The notes: generated from the sequence alone by a model not told the origin. Numbered from the stretch's first letter, positions 33,396 through 45,710 are shown. The stretch is DNA of 64,000 nucleotides from Calcarisporiella thermophila CBS 279.70 (GCF_041956535.1 NW_027192204.1:561140-625139); one strand, 5' to 3'. Translations and numbers: made by a program.

Positions 33396-34389
33396 TCACT
33401 CGGGATACTTATAAATACCCTCACGTTTCCCTCCCGGTTTGTAGTATTCTCTTAGATGCGGTTCGCCCATTAGTGATTCATATAATTTCAGCACATTCGG
33501 TGCATGTTTTTCAAATATATCATGTCTTCCACATACTTCGCCAATATTATGCACCCATATTAGCGCATTTAAGTCAGCGATGGAAGTACGGCCACCATCC
33601 AGAAACCGAGACTTATCGCCCAATAATCTGTTAAGATAATACAATCGCTCAGGGACAAACGCGTTAAAGAAGTGGTCCGCATTGTCTCCGGGACCAGGGT
33701 GGCGCGGATTACGATGCATTTGTCCGTACGCAGGGGAGAACTCCTGCCAACTCTCGTTTATCATGTCCACGTAAGCAACCTCACGGGCATCCGAAGTATT
33801 TCCCATAAGGCCAAGTTGACAGGCGAGGTAGCGATTAATTGCGCCCGTCTCTGATAGTCTAATATGTAGGATTTAGTAGAGTATGGCTCATTGAGTTGGA
33901 GGAGAAAATACTCGCTTGAACTCCTAAAGTATTTTCAGGAGGTCAGTAAAGGGACAATCTTATAAATACAAGAAATTATAACCTTTCCATCCGCTCCCTT
34001 TTCTACAAGTACGGGAAGGTGACCCAAGGGTGTTTTGATTTTTTCGTCATCGAGCCATTTTCTTGTCGCATTTGGTCCTCGATAATCCTTAAGTTAACCA
34101 CACCATTACTATTAGTTGAACAAGGAATTTTCGGACGTGCGCTTACATCAACAAACACGTTAATATAATCGGCCTATACAATAAGTGTTTATTTTTCAGC
34201 ATGCATTAGCTACGAAAAGAGCAAGAATAAATTCAAGCTTCTTACTTGTCTGTACTCAAGCATTAGTCGTGGCAAGTCTGCCTATTCCAGCATTTCAAGT
34301 GAATATTTCGTGCAATTAATTTCGACAAAATTGATGCTTACCCTGGCATGAATTGGAAAATAATGTATTTCATAGCGTGGCCGAGTCAT
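33396..34389 (-). CDS. Glutathione S-transferase (sigma-like)
   Basis: Six exons (34342-34389, 34246-34281, 34147-34173, 33983-34087, 33916-33923, 33396-33858) join in phase to 228 residues. GSTs conjugate glutathione to electrophiles in the cytosol. The thioredoxin-like half has YEIHYFPIHARADLPRLMLE, LGHLPVLVEKG with the cis-Pro, and the glutathione-contact ETGAINRYLA. The all-helical half follows (YVDMINESWQEF, IADLNALIWVHNIGEV, FEKHAPNVLKLYESL). Exon 5 is an 8-nt micro-exon (GAGTTCAA) whose downstream donor is GC (GCGAGT), not GT; both the frame and the paralogue at 37192 require it. The first three exons are also very short (48, 36 and 27 nt). Confidence 0.88.
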
Positions 34390-34788
34390 TAGTGTGCGAG
34401 TCATTAACAGTTTTTGAAAACTCATCCCAAGTGGCTAATGGAAAAGCGTAGAGATGCTAGCATCGCCAAGGGAGAACATTTTAGAAACCTACCACTTAAA
34501 AACTCAGTTACATAATTAGGAAATTAAAAATATATCCGGGAGAAATTTTGAGATATCTGAGAGGACGTGAATTGATATTCTCCATTTCCGACGTGTATAA
34601 AGAAATTTCTAACTTTACAAAGATATTTAATAAGTCTGACCCTGTTCTATCATTGAAATGGGCACGATAATAAATAATAAAGCAAAAGACAAACTAGGTA
34701 TAGCTTACAACACGTGTAGAATATGAGATATTAAGGGTGTAGCTATTAAGTGAAGGAAAATAAATGAAAAATCTGCAGTGAAAGTCTT
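34390..34788. other. Intergenic between GST start and PRM1 stop
   Basis: No gene is supported. Both neighbours are on the - strand. Confidence 0.45.
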
Positions 34789-36875
34789 CTAGATGTCATT
34801 TCGAGCAGGCTTCTCCTTATCACTGGGCGACCTCACCTCTTTCGGCGGCCCATGGGTTCGAAGATACAAGACGCCAATTAGGCCGAAGAGAACAATGACG
34901 CCATATATACCAACGAATGTCCAGTAGAGAGGCAATTCTGAGAGGATATATTTTTCGTACCGGTCAATCATCCGATCCACCGATCCTTCGGGGACAGGAA
35001 CTGTGTTCGTCGTATCGGGTGAGGTGGAAGCACCAAGGAACGGTGCCATCGCTTGATTTACAACATCTTCTGCTCGCTGCTGGCTAAGCATAAAAACATT
35101 TTCCGGGACCCGTGGAAGAGACACATGAACATGCTCGTGGATCCAGGTAAGTGCCGCCTGAATGCCGCGAATTTTGTTCACAAGCAAGCAATTGAGCACT
35201 TCCTTCACAGCATTAAGAATAGGAGGCACAGTGCCGAAAACCGTATTGAGAGTCTGTGATAGTTCATCCATAACTCCATTAAGGGTGCCATTAAGTGTGG
35301 TGGTCGTGAGATCAACCCATCCTAACGCATCCTGATTAAGCCGATTTTCGAAAGAAATTATAACACCATTACTCCCCTCGGAAAATTGGCGGGATGTAGT
35401 GTTCAGTTTTGCATTCATTTCTGCAATCACTTGCCGTGTTAAATTGCCAAGGGCTTGACGAGCAGGATCCCGCCAAGCATAGCGAGTCGATTCGATGAAA
35501 GCAATTTGAAGATACACGGCAAGGATACCCAAAACCCCAATGCCAAGGCATATCAATGCCGGAGGATGAAGCACATAGTGCCAAAACCAACGCCATAGAG
35601 AGCGATCTCTACTCACGGGCTTTCCAAACCACCCGCCAGTACGGTAGAGGATCCCCTCCAAGTAAGGGTGCCTTAAACAATAGTATATTTCAAGGATATC
35701 ATCACGAGTGTTGAGTCGAGGAGTGCGCATGTGCCATCGGTCAACACGTGCCATAAACTTTGAGTGCTGGTAGTACAGAAATACCCCATTTGCCAAGATG
35801 AGCAAAATGACAAGTCCACAGAGCACACCGATGCCGATGTAGATTGCTTTCTTCAAGTCGTTGCCTATTCCATCAAGCACGTCAAGATTAAGTGTATCGC
35901 GACAGAAAGTCACCTGCTGCATTGGGGGAACGGGAAAGGGGGTCGCATTGAACTGCATTGCTTTATCGAAAGACGCATTGATGAGCTGCTGCACCTGCGC
36001 AAAAGGGGTGTTAACTAGGCGATCAATTGTAGCATCGATCTGGTTAAGTGCGGGGAAGGTATTCGAAAGATTGCGTAGAGCCGGCTCAACGTCGGAGGGG
36101 AGGGTGACGCCCTGCAATTGCGCGACGGAGGGGATATTGACGGTGGGGATGTTGACGGGAATGTTGAGAGTGTTAAGGACGCCCGAAATTCCTCCGAAAG
36201 CTGCATTAATCTGTTTGTTAGCATTGCCAATGTCTGTATTAATGTTTTGTACGATCCCGCTCAGCGTGCTGTTTAGAAACTGGTTCAGCGCAGTGACCGC
36301 ATCTGCCAACACATCCACTGCACCGTGTACCACAAGCACAAGTAGGCATTTGTACGTTCCCCAATAAAAATTTATAAACCAGGATATAGTGGCAGAGGCA
36401 GCCGTCAACGCCAAATTGAGTGCTTTACGCACCTCGGAGAGCGTAAATAACACCGACTGTATCATGGCGTGATTTACCCCATCGACCGCAAAGTGCGGAT
36501 ACGAAATCACGTTCGAGGCGGTGGTCTCCAAGACTGCGCATCCTTTATAAAATCCTTGTTTTGTATCGTCGACATACTGATCAATAGTTCCAAGATTGAG
36601 AACCAGTCGAAATACTTTTTTTGAGGTGTAAACAATTATTAGACCATAATCGAAAAATAGAGAATTTCTCGTTGTGTACTTAGAAAACCGATGACGATAA
36701 TGGCATAATGAGCAAATGCCTGGGAAACCTTCGCTCTAGCTCCTAAATACGAGGGATGGACTGAATTGGTTGGAACATCCGAAATGGTGGCGGGTTTACT
36801 GCCCTCTGGTGGATCATGAGCCGGTGCCTCATCACCAGGAACCGTCGCTGCTGCTGTTTCGGGCAGTGGTGGCAT
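34789..36875 (-). CDS. PRM1: Plasma membrane fusion protein PRM1
   Basis: Two exons (36680-36875, 34789-36614) join in phase to 673 residues. PRM1 is a fungal-specific multi-pass protein that promotes plasma-membrane fusion during mating and hyphal anastomosis. The N-terminal disordered segment is followed by SYLGARAKVSQAFAHYAIIV (first helix), GTIDQYVDDTKQGFYKGCAVLE and repeated Asn/Leu/Ile-rich extracellular helices with many N-glycosylation sequons. A central membrane helix, the RWHMRTPRLNTRDDILEIYY cytosolic loop, then WRWFWHYVLHPPALICLGIG follow. A final membrane helix lies near LPLYWTFVGIYGVIVLFGLI. Cysteine content in the ectodomain is low, with CRDTLNLD and NCLL positions that match the family's conserved Cys. 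Its presence supports a fungal source. Confidence 0.93.
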
Positions 36876-37191
36876 GTTTTTTGTGAATAAGGAGCAAATG
36901 TGCAAAACAATCAGCGAGTGGCACACCTTGGCGACGGTTTATATTATTGGAGAATAAGTTAGTATTCTAGAACAACGTTCTTTGTTTTTCTATTTGCGGT
37001 TAAATGAAACGCCAGCTATTCAGGGTTGCAGGATATGGATCTGAAACTGAAAGCCAATCTTTGTTTAAATAGCTCTAAAATATAGATTCTCCGATTCCCC
37101 TTTATGAGATTAAATTACATTGGCATCTGCAAATCAGCTGTATTTCATGAAAGAGCTGATAAAGTAGACGGTTTCCTCCAAATATTAACTT
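36876..37191. other. Intergenic between PRM1 start and GST pseudogene
   Basis: PRM1 upstream region; no gene or pheromone-response-like element could be confidently assigned. Confidence 0.4.
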
Positions 37192-38166
37192 CTACCCCGG
37201 ATATGCGTAGATTCTCTCGTGCTTACCTCCGGGCTTGAAATATTCCCTTACATGTTGTTGATCATAGAGATGTTCATAGAGCTTCAACACATTGGGTGCA
37301 TACTTTTCAAAGATCTCGAACTTCCCACATACTCTTCCAATGCGATGCACCCAGAGAAACATATGCAGGTCGGCTACGGATACTCTTCCCCCACCCAGAT
37401 AAGTGTCCTTTTCTCCAAGTTGCCGGCTCAAGTATCCAAGCCGTTTAGGAAGGAAAGTGTTGAAAAAATAGTCGGCCTTTGCGTAGGATCCTGGATGACG
37501 TGGATCTCGATGCATTGGACCGTACAAAGGCCAGAGGTCTTGCCATGCATCATTCATCATATCGACGTATGCTGGTTCGTGCTCAGAGGTCAAGTCGCCC
37601 ATAAGTCCAAGCCGACGACGTAGCGAGTTATCGCACCAGATTCGGCAAGCCTATAGAAAGTAATTAAAAAGCCTTGCCGGTGGAAGCTGAAAAAAATGAG
37701 GTATCACTTGAACTCCTAATATAAGAAATGAAAGTCGGGGAAGAGTGCAATCGTATCCGCATAATATCCTATCTATACCTGGCCATTCTTATGCTCCACC
37801 AAAACTGGGATATAACCAAGGGGTGTTTCTTCCTTCAAAGTATTAAGCCATTCACTTTTCTCAGGAGCTTCATCATCCCAATCCTATACACAGTGATGAA
37901 TGCCATTCCGAGAATTTACTGTTCAAATATATCTGGCATCTCTACCTCAATCACCACATCTTCATAATCAGCCTATACAACTCCAGGTTAGCCTAATAAC
38001 AAATTATAACGTAGAAGAATATCACACCTTTGAATACTCGAGTATGAATCGTGGTAATTCTCCCTAGTATTTCCAAAAAAAAATTAATAAATAAAATGAG
38101 ATTTTGTGGCCTTAATTTATTCACCCGAGCATGGAGGTTGAAATAGTGAATTTCATAACGTGACAT
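37192..38166 (-). pseudogene. Glutathione S-transferase paralogue with a frameshift
   Basis: The exon map is the same as in the gene at 33396: 38125-38166, 38028-38063, 37946-37972, 37779-37883, the 8-nt micro-exon 37708-37715 and 37192-37650. Here the micro-exon has a normal GT donor. After the glutathione-contact segment ESGAITRY the frame breaks. The distance from CGCTAC to the downstream ATG is 23 nt, against 27 nt in the paralogue, a net loss of 4 nt near 37616-37622. The upstream frame then reaches a TGA at 37590-37592. The downstream helical half is otherwise clean (MGDLTSEHEPAYVDMMNDAW to the stop). So this is either a young pseudogene or an assembly/sequencing error in a functional gene. 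It arose with its neighbour by duplication; PRM1 now lies between the two. Confidence 0.7.
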
Positions 38167-38542
38167 TTTTTTTTGCTTCAGTTAAAAGAAACCTTCCAAA
38201 TCTCCTTCTGTAACCTTTTGTCGTGACGTGCCTTGTATGGTCGAGTTTGAACTGACTTATACTTTGCCACACTATCATTCATTTAACTGTCCGTGCGGAT
38301 AGCTCGGATATTTAATCAATATTTTCAGCTGTTCCCTGGATAAGCTGGTAGCTCTCTAAACAACAATTTCCATCCTGCGTCATGTCATAAGCTCTAACAA
38401 CCAACCCTCCATGAAATTTTGAGCGCCAATTATCGCATCTCGAGATACTTCTTGACGTTTTGATACCATTCGCTATCTGATTGAGCTTCACATTTTCTTT
38501 TTCATTTATTAATCTCTTCTCTAAATATTCACCTAAAAAACC
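38167..38542. other. Divergent intergenic region
   Basis: Between the GST copy (- strand) and the USP gene (+ strand); promoter DNA for both, with a T/C-rich tract just before 38543. Confidence 0.45.
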
Positions 38543-40989
38543 ATGCCAACAACTCCTCCACCCTTTACTTTCGACTTGCTCTCTGCTCTTCAGTTCACCG
38601 GCTCTCTTTTCACAGTTCTAATTCTTTTGATCTCCTTGCGTCCCTCCTGGCTATTTGCAGTAAGTGGCACCATTTCTGCCTGTGCTGATGCCGCGGGTTG
38701 CAGATTACCAGGTTTGAGCGGTGGAGCCAAAAATGCTACTCGTGAGTGGAAAGACGTACAGGATGTGCAGGATGTGGAAGATCTGTTGCGAGATTGGTCT
38801 GATAACGAAATCGGTACACCTTCTTTATTCGCAGATTAATGACGATATATTTTTTAATGTGGAATAATCATTACATTTTTATAATAGATCGTGCGATTGT
38901 TTATGGACTTGTAAATACTGGAAACAGCTGTTTTATGAACTCTGTTCTTCAGGTTCGTATTTATAATCATCGCCTCTCTTATCTATTTATTTATCTGTAT
39001 TTTCATTTCAAGGCCTTGGCATCCCTAAATCTCTTAAAGCCGTTTCTAAACGATCTTGCACAGCAGTCGACAAACCAGCCCAATATATCTGTTTCAGAAG
39101 CTCTTGCCGATACGTTGAAATGTGAGTTTTTTTGGTGTAGAAAGTGAGGTTATGATTATCTAATTTTTTCTCTTTCAGATTTAAATACACCTGTGAAAAA
39201 ACGAAAAGCTTTCCAGCCTCGAAAAATAGTTGCTGCATTGATTAATGGCAATCGGCGGCTATTGAACCATAGCCAGCAGGTGAGATAGGATTGTGCTTGT
39301 AAATTATGGATTGTATCTAATAGTAAGCTGTATATACCTATTATTAGGACGCACAAGAGTTCTTTCAAATCATTTCTTCTGCACTTAGCACAGAAGAATA
39401 CCAGCTCTCACGCCGCATCAACTCCCTTCTGGATCATGAATGCGTGAAAACTCTTGCAATTCAGTCGAAAAACGAGAAACTATCCTTCACGAAGCGCCCA
39501 GTTCCAAAATATTCGTTCAAGCGAAATCCTCTTATTGGATTACTCGCAAGTCGATTATCTTGTGTAGAATGCGGCTATACTGAAGCAATTCGACATTTTA
39601 CATTTGACAATATCCAATTAAGCCTTCCACCAAGGGTAACATTTAACTGCAATTTTTCGATAAAGTTCTAGTAATTTGTTAATTCAATTTCGTTTTTAGT
39701 CTGCGTGCACATTGGAAGAATGCTTTGAGTCCTACATCACCGTTGAACATCTTCACGACGTCATTTGCCGCAAATGCTCACTGGTAGCCACTCTTCGACG
39801 ACTTGACTCGGAGGTAGAAAAACTTCGCTCTCTCGCACCAGCCAAAGCGCGCAAGCTTGCCAAGGTGACTCGTAGGCGCGACCGAGTGCTCAGTTTGCTT
39901 CGTACAAATATAGAAGGGGACCTCGAGGATGTTCCGCTGGTAAAAATTGTAAGCAAGCACGCAACCAAACAGGTGATGCTAGCAAAGCCGCCTCCTATCT
40001 TGTGTCTCCATATTAACCGATCGACCGTGGCCCGCAATGGAATGATCGTCAAGAATGGCTGTGAAGTAGAGTTTCCAGAATATTTGGATTTAACCCCGTT
40101 CTGCACGACAGGAGAGCTTCTCATGTCTCCCACCGCGCCTATATCCCAAGCATTTCCTCCCAAGGCTGTCGAGGAGACATCCAATAAGAGTAGGGAATTA
40201 TATCGGTTACAAGCCATCGTTGTACATTTCGGTGGGCACAATTTTGGACACTATATTGCATATCGCCGTCGGCCAGAGTCGTGGAAACGGGGAGGAGAGA
40301 AGTTACGGGAAAATACAGAAGAGGAGGATGAAGAAGAAGAGAGTGGCCCCGGCTGGTTCCGGATATCAGATGAGCAGGTGGAAAGGTGTACCCTTGAAGA
40401 CGTGTTCCTTGCAAACCCATATATGCTTCTCTATGAACGAGTAATACCCCCGGAGCCCACACTTGAGACTGCTGTACAAGAGGAGCAGCCAGTGACAGGT
40501 ACTGCAGAATTTGGTCAACATCTTGAAGTTTTAAAGGTGGGTGAGGGTCACCCTTTTCAACTTGTAAATGGCACTACTGTTGAAAGTAAAGGTGCAACCG
40601 GAGAACTAAGAAGAAGCTCACAATTGAGCGAGAGCAATGCTACACCTGAGGCTTTGCAGGAGCATAGTTATACCGCCCCTCCTCCACGGCCCCGATCTTC
40701 CTCGTCCAGCTCTTTACCACGATTGATCTCCTCTTTTTCTTATCCTCTACAAAACTCATCCCCCCTTGCTGCACCTAGACACCGACCATCATCGCATCCT
40801 TCCGCCTTTTCCTCTGCGAACGAGGAGATCCCTTCCGAGTCAAGCCTCCCTCCTTCAACAAACTCGAGCGAAAATCCACAGATCTTTGAGAATAAACGGC
40901 GCCGCGCAAGCTTTCAAGCTATGTACTATACACGAGACAGAGAACGGGAGTTGACGCGAGTTGCGGATGGGCCAGTGATCGCCTATTAA
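38543..40989 (+). CDS. Membrane-anchored USP-type ubiquitin hydrolase (Ubp16/USP30-like)
   Basis: Six exons (38543-38813, 38888-38952, 39013-39121, 39179-39279, 39348-39635, 39700-40989) join in phase to 707 residues. An N-terminal hydrophobic helix (LLSALQFTGSLFTVLILLIS) precedes the catalytic domain, as in Ubp16 and USP30, which sit on the mitochondrial outer membrane. The Cys box is GLVNTGNSCFMNSVLQ (Cys about 105). DAQEFFQIISSAL, a CVECGY zinc knuckle with a CRKCS partner, LCLHINRS and the His box FGHYIAYRRR (His about 461) with WFRISDEQV complete an active-looking enzyme. The last 200 residues are disordered. Unlike the other USP at 18928, all catalytic residues are present. Membrane location is inferred; ER anchoring as in yeast Ubp1 is the main alternative. 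Confidence 0.9.
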
Positions 40990-41344
40990 ATACAAATATG
41001 AAATTGTGGTTTTTTTGTCCTAAGTGCGCGTGTATAGTGTGCGTGTATTACCCGCCTCTTTCTTACCTTTTTATTTGATTGTGCTCTTTTCCTTTTATTT
41101 TTGTTTCCTTGCATACACTTTTCTTTCTTCAAAAAGCTTCCTACCTTATATTTTATTTTATTATTTTTTATTTTCTATTTCCTACTCTCTTTTCTATTTT
41201 CTATTTCTTATATATGCTATTTTCATTAATTAATGAATCGTATTCACCTTAGAATAAAATCGTGACTGTGTATTTTCATTTCTCTAAATATTTACTCTTC
41301 GTTGACATCTCCGCATCCCTCTTTCACTTAAATAGAAAAATAGC
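40990..41344. other. Intergenic, T-rich
   Basis: A T/C-rich 3' UTR-like tract followed by the promoter of the G-patch gene. Confidence 0.45.
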
Positions 41345-42406
41345 ATGACCGCATTCACAACAAGTGCATTTGCCGAAGCACAGCTGTCAAAATACGGCTG
41401 GTCAAAGTAAGTGCACCTCAGTGTCTTTACCCAACGGAGTTTAGAATGATTTTGTCAATGTAATCAGGGGACAAGGACTAGGCAAGAATCGAGATGGAAT
41501 AAAAAAGGCAATATCAGTTTCCCAGAAACAAGATACTAAAGGTGTTGGATCCGAGACCGATTGGGGATTTGCTTGGTGGGACCACCTTTATAACAAGAGC
41601 ACAAGTAAGATTCAGGTGGAGAAAGATGGAGAGGAAATCGTAGTGAAGAAGAAGGGTGGTAGTGCGAAAGTAAAGAAGAATGGGCCAGCAGATACAATAA
41701 GTGGGGACCAGTCGCCAGAAGCAAGTGAGGACGCTGAAGAGCAAGAACCAGTAGAGGCCAGCACTATTGCCAGCATTATTAGAACCAAACTATACAGCAC
41801 TTTTGTCAAATCCTCAGTTTCACTCAATGAGTATGTATATCTGTTTGGCCATCCCACCTAGGAGAATTGTTTAGCTGATATGTTTGTTTTAGTCCTTCAA
41901 CTCCAAAATTGGAGGAGAACGAGGAAGATGACGACGATAAGCGAGATTACAGCATCAAGATTACCGATGAGGAGCTATTGGCCGCATGCGAAGGCCGTAC
42001 TGCGAGAAAAGGCGCGAGAGGAGAGCAGGATGGAAAGCTAGCCAGAGTCATGGGAGAAGTTTTAGCGGCAAGGTCCAAAGATAACGATATTGTAGTAAAA
42101 AGGAAGCGGGAGGAAGAGGAGGAAGAGGAGAGCGGGAAGAAAAGAACGAAGTCAGAAGATAGCGAAGAAAGTGGAGAAACAGTGAAGCCGAGAAAAAAAC
42201 GGAAAGAAAAAAAGGAGAAGAAGGAGAAAAAACAGGAAAAGGAAGAGAAGAAGAAGAAAGAAAAGAAAAAAGCGAAAAAGGAAAAGGAAAAGGACGCAGA
42301 ACTAGAGGGCAAGGAGAGTAAGAAGAAGCTGAAGAAAAAAGAGAGTGATAAATCCGAGGACAAGACTCTGAAGAAGAAAAAGAAGAGAGAAAAGGAGAAG
42401 AGCTGA
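41345..42406 (+). CDS. G-patch protein with Lys-rich tail (GPATCH4-like)
   Basis: Three exons (41345-41406, 41468-41830, 41893-42406) join in phase to 312 residues. A G-patch lies at the very N-terminus (AEAQLSKYGWSKGQGLGKNRDGI), followed by WGFAWWDHLYNKS, a pairing seen in GPATCH4 and its yeast relatives. G-patches activate DEAH-box RNA helicases such as Prp43. The last 120 residues are almost entirely Lys/Glu, a typical nucleolar tail. The protein is probably involved in ribosome biogenesis. The repeated Lys/Glu codons make the annealed DNA very purine-rich here. Confidence 0.88.
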
Positions 42407-42589
42407 GGACACTGAAACTATTTAACTATTATATCGCCTGTAATTATTCCCTCTTTATATTGAACACCATTTTATTATATCATAGAAAGATATTACAGTT
42501 CATATGCATTTGCAGTGCACAAGCGTCGATAGATAGCAGGAGAAATGATATTGGTACATTGATTAAGTTCAGGAAGATACATACTATAT

Positions 42590-43084
42590 TTACTCTGTCC
42601 GTAAAACGTCCACCAGCATTAGCATTACGCCTACCAGGACACTTAATAACATCATAATCAAACAAGCCTTTGCCCATGCTCGTTCAAATGGGTTCATCGA
42701 GGATAAATAGCAACACGCACCAATGCACCAGAGAATAGGACATGGCCTACTCGGAAGAGTTAAACTTGGGTTCTCTATATCAAATATTTAGTCTACTGAC
42801 CATCCAAGCAGAAATAACAGTGCAGCCATCGGAAAGCTTGAAAACTCTCTCACTCGACGCTCTGCTTCGATGTCGGGGATCCTCATAATATATATACCAT
42901 ACTGCGGCTGAGTTTGTTGCGGTAAAGGAGGTGGGAAGGAGGTGACAAGGTGCTGGGAAGGATGCGAAGGGATTGAACCAGTAAGAGGGGATTCCTCCGT
43001 TGGAACATAAGGGGGAGGGTGATCCTCAGCCGCGCTCAAGTCTGCAGGAGAGGGAGCTGTGGGTTTAGGGGTGCGATCGGCCAT
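42590..43084 (-). CDS. Small proline-rich membrane protein, unknown function
   Basis: Two exons (42801-43084, 42590-42746) join in phase to 146 residues; the donor is GTCAGT. The first 75 residues are Pro/Ser-rich with a PPPYVPTEESPL segment, a PPxY motif that could recruit WW-domain ubiquitin ligases of the Nedd4/Rsp5 type. Two hydrophobic helices follow (MAALLFLLGWPCPILWCIG and ACLIMMLLSVLVGVMLML), linked by a short SSMNPFERAWAK loop. I do not recognise the named family, though the NPxERxWA loop resembles that of other small fungal membrane proteins. The start at 43084 is the first ATG in frame. Confidence 0.65.
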
Positions 43085-43556
43085 GGAACGGATGGTTTGT
43101 GCTGAGATTCTTGCAATCAAGTTCCGCCAAGAGTGGCTCTTCGTCAGCGCACAATGACGAGTTTTTTAACTTTTTCCCAACGAGTGGAGTGTGGCTTGTG
43201 ACTACCAGCTCGATTACTCGAATTGGTGATCGAGATAATGAAAAATGTGCAACCGAAAAAAAGCGATTAATGAAAAGCTTGTTTTCGAGCGGTATATTGT
43301 TGAGAGTTAAAAAGTATTTCTTGATTTCCGCCCCCGTCCACACGCCTTTTCATCTCATTCATCTCCTGTAACTATCGAAGGATCCTACGGAGTCTACGTC
43401 TCTCCTTTTCATATTACTCCTTCTCTTCTTTGCCGCCCTCCCCTTCTCACTCTATTTCGCGCTTCATAGCTCTTCGTTTTTCGTTACCTATTTTTATGCT
43501 TGTTCGTATTGTCTAGACAAAACCTTTATTTAACTGATTGTTCTCTTATTTATAAT
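43085..43556. other. Divergent intergenic region
   Basis: Promoter region between the small membrane protein and the mucin-like gene; C/T-rich from about 43370 to 43500. Confidence 0.45.
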
Positions 43557-45425
43557 ATGGTCTGTATCCGACATATCCTCCTCCTAACCGCCTTTTCTTC
43601 GTTGGCCACGGTGACCTTCTGCAACAGAGTGGATAATGGCGTGACCGCGGCAGGCATTGAACGTAGAGGCCTCCTGAATGTAAGTAGAATTACCCCATTT
43701 CTAATCTCATGTCTCGGTCAAGCTTATATTTGTATCATCTGCTTCTAGGATCTCTTGGGAGGTGGCGACGGTAACAAGCAAAAGGGTGGAGGTTTGGTTG
43801 ACGCACTCTTGGGAGGAGGCGATAAGAAAGACGAAGGTGGTGAAGATGATAATAGGAAGAACAATGGTGAAGATAAGAAGAACATCGAGGAAGGAAACAA
43901 AAGTGAAGTCAAGAGCCCAGATAACAACAAGAATAGCGGTGAAAATGGTCAAGAGAATCCCAAGGAATCCGAAAAACAAGTTCAAAACGATAAGCCTGAA
44001 AAGAAGAATAATGATAACGCGACTCAACAACCGGAACAACCGGAACAACCGCAGGATCAAGGCCAAATCCAACAAAAAGAGAAACAAGTAGACAAGCAGG
44101 AGCAACCGCAACAAGATCAAAATAAAGTGGATACTCCAAAAGAGCAAGACCCCAAACCAGATAAAGAGGAGAACGCTCCGCAGCAGACCCTCCCAGATCA
44201 ACAGGGAAACAAGCAAGATCCAAAGGGGGACGGACAGCAAGGAAATGTGCCGAACCAGGTTGAACCAGCAAACCCTAATGAGCAGAAAGAACAGCAACAA
44301 AATGAAAACCAAAATGAGCCTGCTGAAAAAACCAATGTTCCTACCGATACCTTAACTTCGAATGCTGGCCCATCCGAAACCCAGGTTCCGGCTCAAAATC
44401 CTACTTCAACTGACCCAACTTCTGTTCAAGACCCTACTCCTTCCTTTACTTCAACTACATCCAGTATTGCCACTGAGGCTGCTAGTTCATCCCCATCTGC
44501 TACCGCTGTCTCAACGGAGTCCATTGGATCCTCCTCTGCTACCTTGACTCCTAGCTCAGATGCTTTTGATGCCAAGCAATCCTACGCTACCTGGCTCCCC
44601 TCGACGCTTTTGCTTCAGCCAACTCCTTCCGACGCTAGTGGAATCGCCAACTCTCCGTCCACAACGCCTAAACCGCAACAGCTTCCCGAAAGCATTGTAC
44701 CTAATCCAAATGCAGCCGTCGATCCGAAATCTGCGACTGTAGCTGTAAAACTCAAAGGTATCTCATATGCTCAAGTCTGCCAAGACCCGATACTTGCTGC
44801 ACAAATTGTTCATTGGTTCCCAGACGAGATATCCGCCGCCATTGGAGTTCCTGCTTCGAAAATTGTAATTTTGAGCATCAGCGAGGCAATCCCTAGACGC
44901 CGAAGACGAATGCTAAAGCGTGATGGCGATGCAAATACAAACGGAATCATAGTGAATTTTGCTGTTCCCCAAGAAGCTGTGTTCTCCCTTTCTACGGCGA
45001 TCGAGAACTCAAGCAGCTCGCTTTATCAAGGTTCGAATAATAAGATTGGCAAATATATCGACCGGAGCTATGCGCTTGCGCTGACCAACACTGATCGTAA
45101 ATTTCTTTGCACTTCATTTCTTTTAAACAAAACTAACTCGGCTCATGTCCATTTCAAACTAGAATCTACCTTGAAGAGCTTTCCTATCAACTCTGCCCAG
45201 CAATCCTCGGAGGAAGCCAATTCTGTCCCTAATAAAGGGATAATAATTGGGGTCACTGTGGCTGTTGGAACTATAGCCTATGCAGGACTTACTGCCATTG
45301 TGATCCAAGTATATAAACGAAGAAAGCAACGGCAGGATGGCAAAAAGAATAAAAGTGTGAGAGGAGAGATTTCTGGGCCGATGATGCAAGAAAACTCTCT
45401 TGGTTGGTCTAACTCTCGACTCTAG
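43557..45425 (+). CDS. Signalling-mucin-like type I surface protein
   Basis: Two exons (43557-43679, 43749-45425) join in phase to 599 residues. A signal peptide (MVCIRHILLLTAFSSLATVTF) is followed by a short Gly/Asp segment and about 170 residues rich in Gln, Lys, Glu, Asn and Pro. A Ser/Thr/Pro mucin-like stretch (about residues 240-350) comes next. A compact extracellular domain follows (VAVKLKGISYAQVCQDP to the RRRRRMLKRDGD segment), where RRRRR may be a protease-processing site. A single transmembrane helix (GIIIGVTVAVGTIAYAGLTA) and a basic cytoplasmic tail end the protein. This layout recalls Msb2/Hkr1-type osmosensing mucins that signal to MAP kinases, but sequence-level homology is not established. 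Confidence 0.75.
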
Positions 45426-45710
45426 AATTATTTTGTTTACTCGTTTAAATTATCTATTTTAATACTCTGGTTTGTTTTCTCTGCATCCGTTCCTTATACT
45501 TCTATTTTCGACTATTGTTTGTTTTAGTGCGCTATAGCCCTTCCTTTATTAATCGCCAACCCTTCGTATACTTATTCATTAAAATCGAAATTCCCTTTGA
45601 TACCAGACAAGAATGCGAAACCTGCCGAAAATATAAAGCTCCAAAGTGACCAGCAGTGTGAGCAAGCTACCTTTAATCCTGTGTTTACTATTCTGATTTG
45701 GGTTGAAATA

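Noticed and set aside
41947-42363. Ser/Phe-rich - strand frame opposite the G-patch Lys/Glu tail
   Set aside because: Mirror image of AAG/GAG codons.
43707-44312. Hydrophobic - strand frame opposite the mucin-like gene
   Set aside because: Its Leu/Val/Phe-rich content is the complement of Gln/Lys/Asn codons; not a real membrane protein.
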